DNA of 39,562 nucleotides, from IMG/VR virus record IMGVR_UViG_3300021961_000233, positions 1 through 39,562 of that record; one strand, given 5' to 3'. The stretch comes from a virus. Position 1 is the first letter of the stretch. The number at the start of each line of letters is the position of its first letter. Both the position numbers and the translations under genes were made by a program. Below, piece after piece: positions 1-9,065 of this stretch. The notes below the pieces were generated by a model. It was not told the DNA's origin. It saw only the letters and a list, made by a program, of their open reading frames with translations, and did not search any database.

Positions 1-299
1 TTTATACTGCATATAATTCTGGAACAACATATTCTGCAGGAGATTTTGTAGAAGCTACAGCGAGTGGTACTACTACAGTTTGGAAAGCATTACGGGCCAG
101 TACAAATCAAACTCCTGCTGAAAATGTGTATTGGACTCGCGGAGATATATGTGGAAAGAAATTTTCTTCTTGTAAATGTAGATTTCAGTATTTACCTGTT
201 TATAATTACACAAATACTAATTCAACACCAAAAACAACAAAAAATAGTAAAATACCAATACCGTTTGGAGCGTTCCCTGGAGCGAGAAAATTTAGGTGA
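1..299 (+). CDS. L: Minor tail protein L, C-terminal part (5' truncated)
   Basis: The frame is open from the left edge (first full codon at base 3) to a TGA at 297-299, so the N-terminus lies outside the window. The visible 98 residues end in the gpL signature: GDICGKKFSSCKCRF followed by IPFGAFPGARKF. In lambda gpL, four Cys in this region bind a [4Fe-4S] cluster, and the protein joins the tube to the tail tip. Just before the last Cys group is a segment with YSAGDFV and TPAENVYW, resembling chitin-binding type 3 modules. This looks like an insertion between the Cys pairs, possibly surface exposed. The stop overlaps the GTG start of gpK by four bases. Confident for family; the insert's function is inference. 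Confidence 0.85.
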   Translation, partial: YTAYNSGTTYSAGDFVEATASGTTTVWKALRASTNQTPAENVYWTRGDICGKKFSSCKCRFQYLPVYNYTNTNSTPKTTKNSKIPIPFGAFPGARKFR

Positions 300-985
300 T
301 AGATGAAATAAGAGAGCACTTTGAGCAGTGCTACCCACAAGAAGGGTGTGGAATAATTGGAATTGTAAAAGGCAAAAAAAGATGGTACCCTTGTACAAAT
401 CTTGCCGAAGATGATGACGATTTTATACTTGACCCAAAAGATTATGTAAAAGTAATGAAAGAAGCAAATATATTTGCAATCGTACATAATCACATACATG
501 GGTCAAACGAAGCAAGTGAAAATGATATAAAATACTGTAATGCTTTAGGAATACCTTACTATATTTTTTCGTTTCCTTCAATGGATTTAAATATAGTAGA
601 ACCAGAAATTAATTGTAGTCCTCTTATTGGAAGAGAATATGAGTTTGGAAAACATGATTGTTTAGAAGCTGTACGAGACTACTACAAAGAATATCTAAAT
701 ATTGAACTACAGAAAAGACTACCATATTTAGATGATTGGTGGAAGTACGAAGAAGATTATTTTACAGAAGCCCATATAAAAGAATGGGGCTTTAGTAAAG
801 TAGAAAGTCTAGAAAAAAACGATATAGTAATTTTTCAAATGGGAGCAGATGTACCAAACCATTGTGGAGTTTACTTAGAGAACGATATATTTTTTCATCA
901 TGCCGTAAATCGACTTTCATGTCGAGAAAATCTTTACCCTTTATGGGGGAAGTATTTAGTTGGAATATACAGATACAATGCGTAA
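296..985 (+). CDS. K: Tail tip assembly protein K: JAMM protease plus NlpC/P60 domain
   Basis: This 229-residue protein has the two-domain layout of lambda gpK. Residues ~1-100 are a JAMM/MPN metalloprotease: Glu16 in EGCG and an intact H-x-H-x7-S-x2-D set at His64, His66, Ser74 and Asp77. Residues ~110-229 look like NlpC/P60, with Cys122 in KHDC and His189 in NHCGVYL. In lambda-like phages gpK acts in tail-tip assembly, and the NlpC/P60 part can act on peptidoglycan at entry. The start is a GTG overlapping the gpL stop (GTGA), with a weak GGAG about 13 bases upstream and no closer ATG. The next gene starts inside its last codons, so L-K-IJ are translationally coupled. Confidence 0.9.
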   Translation: MIDEIREHFEQCYPQEGCGIIGIVKGKKRWYPCTNLAEDDDDFILDPKDYVKVMKEANIFAIVHNHIHGSNEASENDIKYCNALGIPYYIFSFPSMDLNIVEPEINCSPLIGREYEFGKHDCLEAVRDYYKEYLNIELQKRLPYLDDWWKYEEDYFTEAHIKEWGFSKVESLEKNDIVIFQMGADVPNHCGVYLENDIFFHHAVNRLSCRENLYPLWGKYLVGIYRYNA

Positions 986-3900
986 AATTTACTTAGAAGG
1001 ACAGTTAGGGCAAAAGTTTGGGACTTCACACTTGTTCTGTGGGGACACTCCTGCAGAAGCGATTCGTCTTATTGGAGCAAACTATCCCGAATTCAGAAAA
1101 TATCTTATTGAGTGCCATGAAAATGATGTAGGATTTCATATCGAAGTCAATAATCAAGAAATAGATATTGCTGAATGTCTTCTTCCTCTTTCTCAAGGAG
1201 ATATAATTATTACTCCAGTTCCTGCAGGTTCTAAATCTGGCGGCTCAAAAATTCTCACTGCTATTGCAATAGCATCTCTTTTCTTTATACCTGGCAATCC
1301 TTTAGGGCTTTATGCAACTTCAAGTATGACTGTATCTGGTGTAGGGATGACAACCGCCACATATACTACAATTACTGGTCTAAGTATGCCAGGCCTGATC
1401 TTAGCTGCAGTAGGAGTAAATTTAGCTTTAGCAGGCCTGCAACAGATAATGGCCCCCGACCCTGCTACAGATCAGAAAAATGAAGAAGGATACTTATTTA
1501 CTGGAGACGCAGCAAATGTTGTAGAAGGAGATCCTGTTCCCGTTCTTTACGGAGAACTTCGAGTTCCTGGTATTCCAATCTCAACTGAAGTTTTACCGAA
1601 TACATCTACTGCAAATTTCTTTGGAGCTCATCGTAGTAATTTTAATAATGATGTTGACTATAGTTTAGCAAGTGCTGACGCTATGCTTGCTCTTTACGAA
1701 ATGAGGCAAGCTACTAAAGACGGAGTCGACAAAACTAGTACTTTATCAGTAAATTCTGTAAAAGACCCTGCTGGCAGAAGTCAGAATATAGTTACTACAA
1801 GCGTTATTTCAGAAGGTCCAATCTATGGGTTAGTGAATGGAGCAGCTTCTGTATATTTAAATAGTGACCCAGCTTTAGACCCAGTAGATAGCAATAGTGG
1901 CTCAAAAGCAACTGCTAGTTTTACAAATGGATTTCAGTCTGGAACCACTACAAATCTCTCTAGTTCTCATGTAACTTCGACTGAAGATAATACTACAGCA
2001 AGAGGTATTATTGAAAACTATAAAACTGGAACTGCAACTGTTAATTATCAGTATACTTTTATTCAAGATGGCGTTGGAGGATACTATTCAGGAAGTGAGT
2101 TTCAAATTATATCAAGCACTTCTGTTTTTACTTCTGATATGCAGTTTGACCCTGCGGAAAAAGTAAATACAAAAGTACGACTAATTAACTCCGCTGGAGA
2201 AACTCTATATGAAGATGTAATTACACGACATATAAACGGTACAACTGTAAATATTGGGTGGGGCTCTCTGCCTCTTAGTATTACAAATGGAGCGTCTTAC
2301 AGTTTTGCAATAGATTATGTTGATGATATAGTAGTAGCTAGTAATGGTAGCACAACTTTAGGAACTAATTTTGGAGGCTCAACAGGAGATTACAATCTTC
2401 GTGTAGGTGGTTCTGAAGAAGCTTTAGATACTGGAGATAACTTCTTTACTGCAGGAAAATATAAAAATTTCGGAGTACAATTTAGAACAGGACATCTATA
2501 TCAAGAATCTCTAAAAAGCTTAGACGGTACTGGAGATGGAAATACCGCAATAACTACATCTTTAAATAATGCTATAGTTGGTCCTGGAAATACTGGAACA
2601 AATACCTATACTTATAATACTACTACTCTTGGGCTCTCTGCGGCTCAAGCAGCAGAAGCAGATGAAGTAAGATTTTTAATTTCTTATGGGAGTCTTATTA
2701 ATAATACTGGTAAAGGAAAAGAAAAACCAGGAAAAGCATGGTATAAAATTGAAGTACGATTTACAAATGATGGAACTAATTTTACCGGATGGATAGTAGT
2801 ACATGACAAGAAAAGACATTATGGTCAATATACCTCTACCTTTACATTTGATGAATACATAAACTTAGAACAATTACGTCCGGCTGGAGCTATAGATTGG
2901 GAAGTAAGAATAACTCGTCTAACCGATAATGATGTAGCGTATGAAGATACCTACAATGTACTAGGCCCCTCTGATTATACTAGCCAGACTCCTGCTACCA
3001 TTACAAGTGCGACAACTACAATTAAAGAGTTGTTAAGCTACCCTTTAACTGCTGTAGCAAGAGTACAATTTAACTCCCAAGATTTTAGTGGTATGCCTTC
3101 TATCGGTTACCACTGTAGAGGAATGAAAGTTAAAGTTCCTTCTAATTATATTACTCGCGAAGAAGCAAGTGATGGCGTTGCTTCGTATAAAAGAAATGTT
3201 TCTAGTGGAGCTGTAGAAAGCTCTTACCAAAACTGGGACGGAAATTTTAGAGCAGAAAAAGTTTATACAAATAATCCTGCTTGGGTATTTTATGACGTAC
3301 TCATAAATAATCGCTACGGACTGGGTTCATATTTAACAGAAAATGATATTGATAAATATGCACTGTATCGTATTGCACGTTACTGTGATGAACTCGTAGA
3401 CAATGGTAATGGTGGTTTAGAGCCAAGATTTACAACTAATGTTTGGCTTACCAAAGCAACAGATGCCTATAAAGTATTAAAAGATTTAGCAACCGTTTTT
3501 CGTGGAATGCTGTACTGGTTAGATGGAGAAATTGTAGGTATAATCGACCAAGCAAGTGATGCAGTTTATAACTTTAGTTCTTCAAATGTAATTGGTGGAC
3601 AGTTCTCTTATGAGTCTACTGGTAGTAAAACTCGTTCTAATCAAGTAGGAGTCACCTGGAATAATCCTCGGTCTGACTATAAGCCAGAAGTTTTACTTGT
3701 GGAAGACGGAGAAAACATTGCAAAAACAGGTAAAATTATTAATGAAAGTGCTGTTGCATTCGGAGCAACTTCAGAAGGTCAAGCACTTCGTTATGGTCGT
3801 TGGAAACTTTGGACTGCAAAAAATCAGACAGAAATTGTTGCTTTTGCAACTGCAATAAATGCAGCATTTTTACGCCCTGGTGATATAATTAATGTACAAG

Positions 3901-6683
3901 ATCCTTATCGTCATCCTCCTTATCAAACATTAAGTGGACGTATTTCTTCTTCTGGAACACGTACAACTTCTATTATTCCACTTGATAGGGAAATAACTTT
4001 ACAGGCTGATTCTACTTATGAGCTAAATGTATTGATTGAAGAGGCGGGTGCATTCTTAAGCCAAGATTCCGCTACAATTAGTAGCACTACTTATACAGTT
4101 GGAGAACTGATACTTGGAGTTACTTCGGAACTAAATGCAAGTAATATTGTTGATGATTCTGGAAATCCCGTACAAATTGTATGGAAGCCGTATACTCGAG
4201 TAGAAACTCAAACTGTAAGTACCTCTGCGGGCACTGGAATAACTTCTCTTACAGTTAGCAGTGCTTTCAGTGCTATTCCTAATGCGCAAACTGTTTGGGC
4301 ATTGAGAAGAACTCTTACTGCTTCAGAAGCAGAAGTTATTGGAACAAAACAAGAGTATAAGGTACTTTCAATAACTCAAAACGAAGATACTACGTATAAT
4401 ATTAGTGCAGTAAAACACTATAATGAAAAATTCAATGCGGTAGATAAAAACTGGACTCTATCTGTAGAAGACCCAGTTTATCCTCCCGAACTTGCAGACG
4501 ATATTGTTCCTCCTCCTGCAAATGTTTATTTAGTACCACAAGCTCTTGATTCTGATGCAATTGCAAATGATGTTACTCTTTATTGGGATACTCCTTTAAA
4601 CTCTGATGGAACTCCCTATAATAAAGTTGCATCTTACGAACTCTATCACAATCTTTCGGAAGTAAAACAGAATCCGATATATTTGCCTGCACAGTTTAAT
4701 AATGTGGGGCCGTACGAGTTTCCTGTAGGTACAACGACTGTTACAATAGCTACAGTAAGCAAAAGCGGTAAAAAATCAAAACCGAAAAAAGCGTTTATAA
4801 ATATTACTGGGGCAATTCAAGAAAAGAATGTACCTAGAATTAATGGTGTTGCACGGGGTGGGGTTTCTAACTCCCCGATTAGTTTAAATGTAAGCACTGA
4901 ATTTGAATTTACAAAAACTGACTATACCTTTAGCCCTGTAGGTGCTCCTGATATAGAAGTTTTAGGGTCTACTGGTACAGCTGCAACTTATAAACAAGAT
5001 GTATCAAATATTCCTGTAATATCAGATGCAACTTGGGCGGCTTATAGTACAAAACAGAAATATAATGCTGCTCATTTTATTTTAATTGATTCAAGTGATG
5101 CAAGTGATCCAATTAAACTTATAAAATGGTATGAAGACTCAACTTTAGGAATTAACTATTACTATAATTCTGGAACTGGAAACACTGCTGCAAGCAGTCA
5201 TTGGTCTGCTGTAACAGGTACAATTACTATTGCAGCTAGAAGCAATAAAGTAAGTGGTAGTGGTACTACATTTACTTCTGATTTTGAAGTTGGCGACTAT
5301 GTCAAGATTGGAACAAGTAATGTTGCAAAAATTTCCTACATTGGAAACAATACTACTATGTTTATTGATAGAAGCTTTGCTTCCTCTATTTCGGGAGAAA
5401 CTGCATATGCTCCTACGCTTCGAATTGATAAAAATAATGATTCAATTATTGCAGGGGTAAGAAACCTACAAACTGGTGGTTTTAAATTAATTATTGCTCC
5501 AAACTTTACAGTAGTAGCTGACCCGGAAGTATATGAAGGCGATGACGGTATAATACAAACAGAAGGCTACGTTTATTATAATACTGCTAGTCCATCTGCA
5601 CCAACTAGCCCAGGAACTTCGGCGACTTATACTTGGGCAACTGGTGCAATTACTGGAATGAACTCTGGGTGGCAACAAACTCCACCACAAATGACTGCAG
5701 GAAGTAATGGTCAATTTTGGTATGCAAGATATTTTGTAAATCAGTCAGCCGCAACCGATACTACTAGTACTCCAACTTTTGGTACAGTATCTGCAGGGCA
5801 TAACTTTACTGGACTTGTTACTTTCCAGTCTGGCTCATTAACAGATGGGACTTCTACTTTTAATCCTACTACTAAAGTTAGTATTGGTGGAGCAGCATAC
5901 GATATTAATACTAATATTACTACAATTGATGGTGGTCAAATTACTTCTGGAAGTATTACTGCTTTACAGATTCAAGCTGATACAATTACAGCAAACAAAT
6001 TAACAAATAGTAATACGAATACTAGTTATAACAGTGGAAACAATATATTTTCTATAGGAAATACGGGTAATACTGTTGATGTAGGCGGAACTTCATATTG
6101 TGCAACTGGATATTTTTATTCAAATACTTCGAACTGTTCTGCAATTATTGCGGAAGCGAATGCAAATTCAAATGCGGCAATTGTAGGCACAAGTAAAGGA
6201 AACAATACTTCTGGATGGGGCGGATTCTTTGGCTGGTCTGCAACTTCCAACTATTCTGATAGCGGTAAAAATAAAGTATTTATTGGTGGAAGCTCCTATC
6301 ATATCTTAGCTCAGGATGGTACAACTACAAAATTCTCAGTAAGTGAAGGCGGAGATGTAGTAGCGGCAGGTAACGTAACAGCTTATTCTGATGTAAGACT
6401 TAAAGATGACATAGAATTAATAGATGGTGCTGTAAGTAAATGTATGGATCTTAAAGGAGTTACTTTTCTTATGAAAGGAAGAAAGCAGAGATCCACAGGA
6501 TTGTTAGCACAAGATGTACAAGCAGTTTTGCCAGAAGCTGTATCCGAAACAGAAGATGGAGTATTAACACTTGCTTATGGAAACTTAGCAGGATTATTTA
6601 TTGAAGCAATTAAAGAGCTTAAGACTGAAATATCTGAATTAAAACAAGAAGTTAAGAGATTAAAACATGACTCTTCAGACTAG
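978..6683 (+). CDS. Fused tail assembly protein I and central tail-tip protein J, with C-terminal S74 chaperone
   Basis: One uninterrupted ORF of 1901 residues from ATG 978 (the upstream in-frame TTG at 960 is less likely). Residues ~1-205 match lambda gpI: MRKIYLEGQLGQKFG at the start, a hydrophobic stretch at 91-155, and the gpI-type end GDPVPVLYGELRVPG. Residues ~250 onward match gpJ, starting with SVISEGPIYGLVNGAASVYL; the middle has the gpJ core and fibronectin-like parts. In lambda these are two genes. The last ~105 residues are a peptidase S74 intramolecular chaperone: AYSDVRLKDDI carries the Ser/Lys pair (Ser codon at 6387-6389, residue 1804), then GLLAQDV and a coiled coil. S74 domains trimerise fibre tips and then cut themselves off. 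The protein probably forms the trimeric central spike that contacts the host. Confidence 0.9.
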   Translation: MRKIYLEGQLGQKFGTSHLFCGDTPAEAIRLIGANYPEFRKYLIECHENDVGFHIEVNNQEIDIAECLLPLSQGDIIITPVPAGSKSGGSKILTAIAIASLFFIPGNPLGLYATSSMTVSGVGMTTATYTTITGLSMPGLILAAVGVNLALAGLQQIMAPDPATDQKNEEGYLFTGDAANVVEGDPVPVLYGELRVPGIPISTEVLPNTSTANFFGAHRSNFNNDVDYSLASADAMLALYEMRQATKDGVDKTSTLSVNSVKDPAGRSQNIVTTSVISEGPIYGLVNGAASVYLNSDPALDPVDSNSGSKATASFTNGFQSGTTTNLSSSHVTSTEDNTTARGIIENYKTGTATVNYQYTFIQDGVGGYYSGSEFQIISSTSVFTSDMQFDPAEKVNTKVRLINSAGETLYEDVITRHINGTTVNIGWGSLPLSITNGASYSFAIDYVDDIVVASNGSTTLGTNFGGSTGDYNLRVGGSEEALDTGDNFFTAGKYKNFGVQFRTGHLYQESLKSLDGTGDGNTAITTSLNNAIVGPGNTGTNTYTYNTTTLGLSAAQAAEADEVRFLISYGSLINNTGKGKEKPGKAWYKIEVRFTNDGTNFTGWIVVHDKKRHYGQYTSTFTFDEYINLEQLRPAGAIDWEVRITRLTDNDVAYEDTYNVLGPSDYTSQTPATITSATTTIKELLSYPLTAVARVQFNSQDFSGMPSIGYHCRGMKVKVPSNYITREEASDGVASYKRNVSSGAVESSYQNWDGNFRAEKVYTNNPAWVFYDVLINNRYGLGSYLTENDIDKYALYRIARYCDELVDNGNGGLEPRFTTNVWLTKATDAYKVLKDLATVFRGMLYWLDGEIVGIIDQASDAVYNFSSSNVIGGQFSYESTGSKTRSNQVGVTWNNPRSDYKPEVLLVEDGENIAKTGKIINESAVAFGATSEGQALRYGRWKLWTAKNQTEIVAFATAINAAFLRPGDIINVQDPYRHPPYQTLSGRISSSGTRTTSIIPLDREITLQADSTYELNVLIEEAGAFLSQDSATISSTTYTVGELILGVTSELNASNIVDDSGNPVQIVWKPYTRVETQTVSTSAGTGITSLTVSSAFSAIPNAQTVWALRRTLTASEAEVIGTKQEYKVLSITQNEDTTYNISAVKHYNEKFNAVDKNWTLSVEDPVYPPELADDIVPPPANVYLVPQALDSDAIANDVTLYWDTPLNSDGTPYNKVASYELYHNLSEVKQNPIYLPAQFNNVGPYEFPVGTTTVTIATVSKSGKKSKPKKAFINITGAIQEKNVPRINGVARGGVSNSPISLNVSTEFEFTKTDYTFSPVGAPDIEVLGSTGTAATYKQDVSNIPVISDATWAAYSTKQKYNAAHFILIDSSDASDPIKLIKWYEDSTLGINYYYNSGTGNTAASSHWSAVTGTITIAARSNKVSGSGTTFTSDFEVGDYVKIGTSNVAKISYIGNNTTMFIDRSFASSISGETAYAPTLRIDKNNDSIIAGVRNLQTGGFKLIIAPNFTVVADPEVYEGDDGIIQTEGYVYYNTASPSAPTSPGTSATYTWATGAITGMNSGWQQTPPQMTAGSNGQFWYARYFVNQSAATDTTSTPTFGTVSAGHNFTGLVTFQSGSLTDGTSTFNPTTKVSIGGAAYDINTNITTIDGGQITSGSITALQIQADTITANKLTNSNTNTSYNSGNNIFSIGNTGNTVDVGGTSYCATGYFYSNTSNCSAIIAEANANSNAAIVGTSKGNNTSGWGGFFGWSATSNYSDSGKNKVFIGGSSYHILAQDGTTTKFSVSEGGDVVAAGNVTAYSDVRLKDDIELIDGAVSKCMDLKGVTFLMKGRKQRSTGLLAQDVQAVLPEAVSETEDGVLTLAYGNLAGLFIEAIKELKTEISELKQEVKRLKHDSSD

Positions 6684-8046
6684 TGGACCAATTTCTTTAG
6701 ATGACGTAAATGTAGAAATTACAACTAAGTCTTCTGGAGACCAAATATCATTAGATGACTCTGATGTTCGTGGGCTTACTCCTAATTCTACATATGCAGA
6801 TGCTTTACACGGAACTGGAATAAATACAACTTCTGGAACTATTATTAGTGCTTATGAATTATACGGGGCTTCCGCAGGAAATAAATATACTGCTTTAAGT
6901 GGAAGTCCTTCCCCCGTAAATGAAGGAAATTCTGTTTCTTTTACAGTAACTACATCGGGGGTTACAAATGGAACAACAGTAGGATATACAGTAACAGGAA
7001 TAAGTTCTGCAGATTTATCTTCCGGAAGTTTAACTGGAAGTATTACTATAAATTCAAATACTGGATCTGCTACTTTTGGAATAGCAGCGGACTCTTTAAC
7101 AGAAGGAACAGAAACTTTAACAATAACTCTTGCAAGTACTGATAGTGCTGGCAACGCTACAGCAAGTTTATCTGCTAGTGTAAATATAAATGACACTTCT
7201 ACTACTCCTGCTCTTTCAGTAAGTATTAGTGGGACAATGAATGGAACTGTAACAGCTTGTTATGGTGCTACAGCAACAACTTCAGCTACTACTAGTGCAA
7301 CTGCGACTCCTTCAGGAGGAAGCGGTTCGTATAGTTATTATTGGGAGCTCTTAGGAGGAGCCTGGAGTCAAAGCGGTGTAGTAGCTTCAGGTGCAAATTT
7401 TACAAATACGCGATATGTTGCTACTACTGGAGCAACTGTAACTGGGTATCCAAGTCCTACATCTAGTAGTTCGGGATATGCTAGTGGAACTGTAAAAGTA
7501 ACTGTAACTGATACAGTTACAGGAAATACAGCAACAGCAACTACTTCTGCATATCATACTTGGAATTGGTATCCTCCAGCAGGTTATGTTTACTATTATT
7601 ACTGTTCTGGATATGATGAATATTATGTATATGCAACTGATAATTGTGGGAATACAGCAAGTGCTTTATACCAAACTTGTAGTCCTAGTTGTACACCTTC
7701 TTTAAGTGTTAGTACTAGTGGTAATTTTAATGCAAGTGTTACAGGGTCTTTTACTCAAACTTTATCAGCTACTTCAGGTACTGTAACTGCATACCCCTCT
7801 GGAGGAAGTGGAGGATATAGTTATCAATGGAGTCTTGATAGTTATAGTGTAAGTAATATGAATGCCACTGCTGCTTCATTTGGAAGTGGACAATCTCAAA
7901 GTACAACGGGAAGTACTTCAGGAACAAAAAGTGGAACAGGTACAGGATATATTTATGTTACAGTATCAGTTACAGTAACTGATAGCTGTGGAAATACAGC
8001 AACAGCTTATGTAAACGGAACTCATACGTATACATTTACATTCTAG
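6667..8046 (+). CDS. Structural protein with Calx-beta and PKD/Ig-like repeats
   Basis: A 459-residue protein starting inside the last codons of the I-J gene (ATG 6667), so coupled to it. Residues 1-70 (LQTSGPISLDDVNVEI, then AYELYGAS) match the N-terminus often seen in phage structural proteins encoded just after tail-tip genes. Residues ~75-175 look like a Calx-beta domain (NEGNSVSFTV, DSLTEGTETLTITL). Two related Ig/PKD-like repeats follow (~183-305 and ~343-459), each with PSGGSGxYSYxW and a VTVTD end, separated by a Tyr/Cys-rich linker. Such domains bind carbohydrate or calcium or act as spacers on virion surfaces. It probably decorates the tail tip. No enzyme motif is seen. Confidence 0.7.
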   Translation: MTLQTSGPISLDDVNVEITTKSSGDQISLDDSDVRGLTPNSTYADALHGTGINTTSGTIISAYELYGASAGNKYTALSGSPSPVNEGNSVSFTVTTSGVTNGTTVGYTVTGISSADLSSGSLTGSITINSNTGSATFGIAADSLTEGTETLTITLASTDSAGNATASLSASVNINDTSTTPALSVSISGTMNGTVTACYGATATTSATTSATATPSGGSGSYSYYWELLGGAWSQSGVVASGANFTNTRYVATTGATVTGYPSPTSSSSGYASGTVKVTVTDTVTGNTATATTSAYHTWNWYPPAGYVYYYYCSGYDEYYVYATDNCGNTASALYQTCSPSCTPSLSVSTSGNFNASVTGSFTQTLSATSGTVTAYPSGGSGGYSYQWSLDSYSVSNMNATAASFGSGQSQSTTGSTSGTKSGTGTGYIYVTVSVTVTDSCGNTATAYVNGTHTYTFTF

Positions 8047-8054
8047 GAGAAAAA

Positions 8055-8264
8055 ATGGCAACTTTACCAGAATCAATTCAAAGATTTAACATAACTTCGG
8101 ACGACCTGGAGCACGTAACAGGAGACTTATTTGGCCTCATGCATACTACATGGCCAGAAAGTGATACTGATTATACACTTCGAATAGGTCAGTGGGGGTA
8201 CGCGCTCTCAAGGCAGCAAGTAGAAATACTGAGAGATACAATATTACTAGGTCTTAACACCTAA
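8055..8264 (+). CDS. Small conserved-looking phage protein, function unknown
   Basis: A 69-residue ORF with a clear AGGAG Shine-Dalgarno site seven bases before the ATG, eight bases after the previous stop. It is acidic, with predicted helical segments (TSDDLEHVTGDLF, SRQQVEILRDTILLGL) and no signal peptide or membrane segment. It is the last gene of the tail-tip operon; its TAA lies three bases before the upstream box of the next promoter. I do not recognise the family. Position suggests a virion or tail-assembly role, but that is inference. Confidence 0.6.
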   Translation: MATLPESIQRFNITSDDLEHVTGDLFGLMHTTWPESDTDYTLRIGQWGYALSRQQVEILRDTILLGLNT

Positions 8265-8266
8265 AG

Positions 8267-8306
8267 AAAAATAATTCTTGACATAAAATGTGTGCTTTGA
8301 TATAAT
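8267..8306 (+). promoter_or_regulatory. Promoter P1, AAATAATTC-boxed sigma70 type
   Basis: TTGACA at 8278-8283, a spacer of exactly 17, and TATAAT at 8301-8306, with TGA just before the -10 (extended -10). AAAAATAATTC sits directly against the -35 at 8267-8277. It lies in the only sizeable gap of the plus block and drives the adhesin genes from 8328. The same composite motif occurs five more times, all on the minus strand. Confidence 0.92.
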
Positions 8307-8327
8307 TATCAGCATAGGAGAATATAA

Positions 8328-8666
8328 ATGGCCGCAGGGACTTATAATTTACAAATAGACCAGGGTTCTGATTTCGCAGTTAACTTAGCCCTGAAAGAAG
8401 GCGGAGTAGCCACAGACTTGACTAGCTACTCTGCTCGTGCACAGATGCGCTCGACAAAAGACGCTGCGACTGCGGCGGCTACATTTACTTGCACCATTAT
8501 GAATCCTACTGCTGGCACTCTACAAATGAGCCTTCCAAATGCAACTTCAGCAGCTCTTGATGCCGGATTATACTATTATGATTTAGAGATTTATACATCC
8601 GGTGATGGAATTGTGACACGAATTTTGGAAGGAACTGTTACAATTGATCAGAATGTAACACGATAA
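8328..8666 (+). CDS. Small virion structural protein, baseplate/fibre type
   Basis: A 112-residue, beta-rich protein with AGGAG before ATG 8328; first gene after promoter P1. The pattern QGSDFAVNLALKEGG, then TSYSARAQMRST, then GLYYYDLEIYTSGDGIVTRILEGTVTI resembles N-terminal baseplate or fibre-attachment domains (BppU-like) found widely in phages. It lacks signal peptide and membrane segments. Its TAA overlaps the next ATG (TAATG), so the two are translationally coupled. Probably an adaptor holding fibres to the tail; the family match is from memory of the pattern. Confidence 0.55.
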   Translation: MAAGTYNLQIDQGSDFAVNLALKEGGVATDLTSYSARAQMRSTKDAATAAATFTCTIMNPTAGTLQMSLPNATSAALDAGLYYYDLEIYTSGDGIVTRILEGTVTIDQNVTR

Positions 8667-9046
8667 TGGAAGTAACAATAACGGTTGATGAAACTGCTGT
8701 CACGGTAACAGAAGATACTACGACAATAAACATCACACCTACGACATATGAAGTATCTATTGAAGCGGTTGCGACATTGATTCCAACTGCTCTTTCTATG
8801 TCTGTTACTCCCTACAAAACGATTACTAAAACAAACGTACAACAAGCATTAGAAGAATTAGCTGATCAAAATTTTCGCGGCACTACTACTCCTACTGGAA
8901 GCACATTAGAAGTAGGAGATACTTGGTACGATACAGCAAATAATATATTTTACGTATACCGAACAGTTAGTGGAATTACAGACTGGTATCCATTACTCAA
9001 CACCGATGTAGGTGAGGAGGATAATCTGGACGGAGGAGCCTTTTAA
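8666..9046 (+). CDS. Probable tail fibre adaptor, LDGGxF C-terminus
   Basis: 126 residues, start overlapping the previous stop. The first ~40 residues are Thr/Val-rich beta sequence, followed by TNVQQALEELADQNFRG and then LEVGDTWYDTANNIFYVYR with a DWYPLL end, a pattern common in marine-phage structural proteins. The protein ends in NLDGGAF; the next protein ends in TLDGGTF, suggesting a shared terminal motif. No catalytic residues are visible. Likely a minor structural component of the adhesin complex. Confidence 0.55.
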   Translation: MEVTITVDETAVTVTEDTTTINITPTTYEVSIEAVATLIPTALSMSVTPYKTITKTNVQQALEELADQNFRGTTTPTGSTLEVGDTWYDTANNIFYVYRTVSGITDWYPLLNTDVGEEDNLDGGAF

Positions 9047-9065
9047 GGCTATTTAGGGGCAAATA

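Noticed and set aside
206-499. Antisense ORF across the gpL end and gpK start
   Set aside because: It opposes two clear tail genes, has no ribosome site and its protein has no recognisable pattern; other long reverse ORFs in 3045-18841 are similar shadows.
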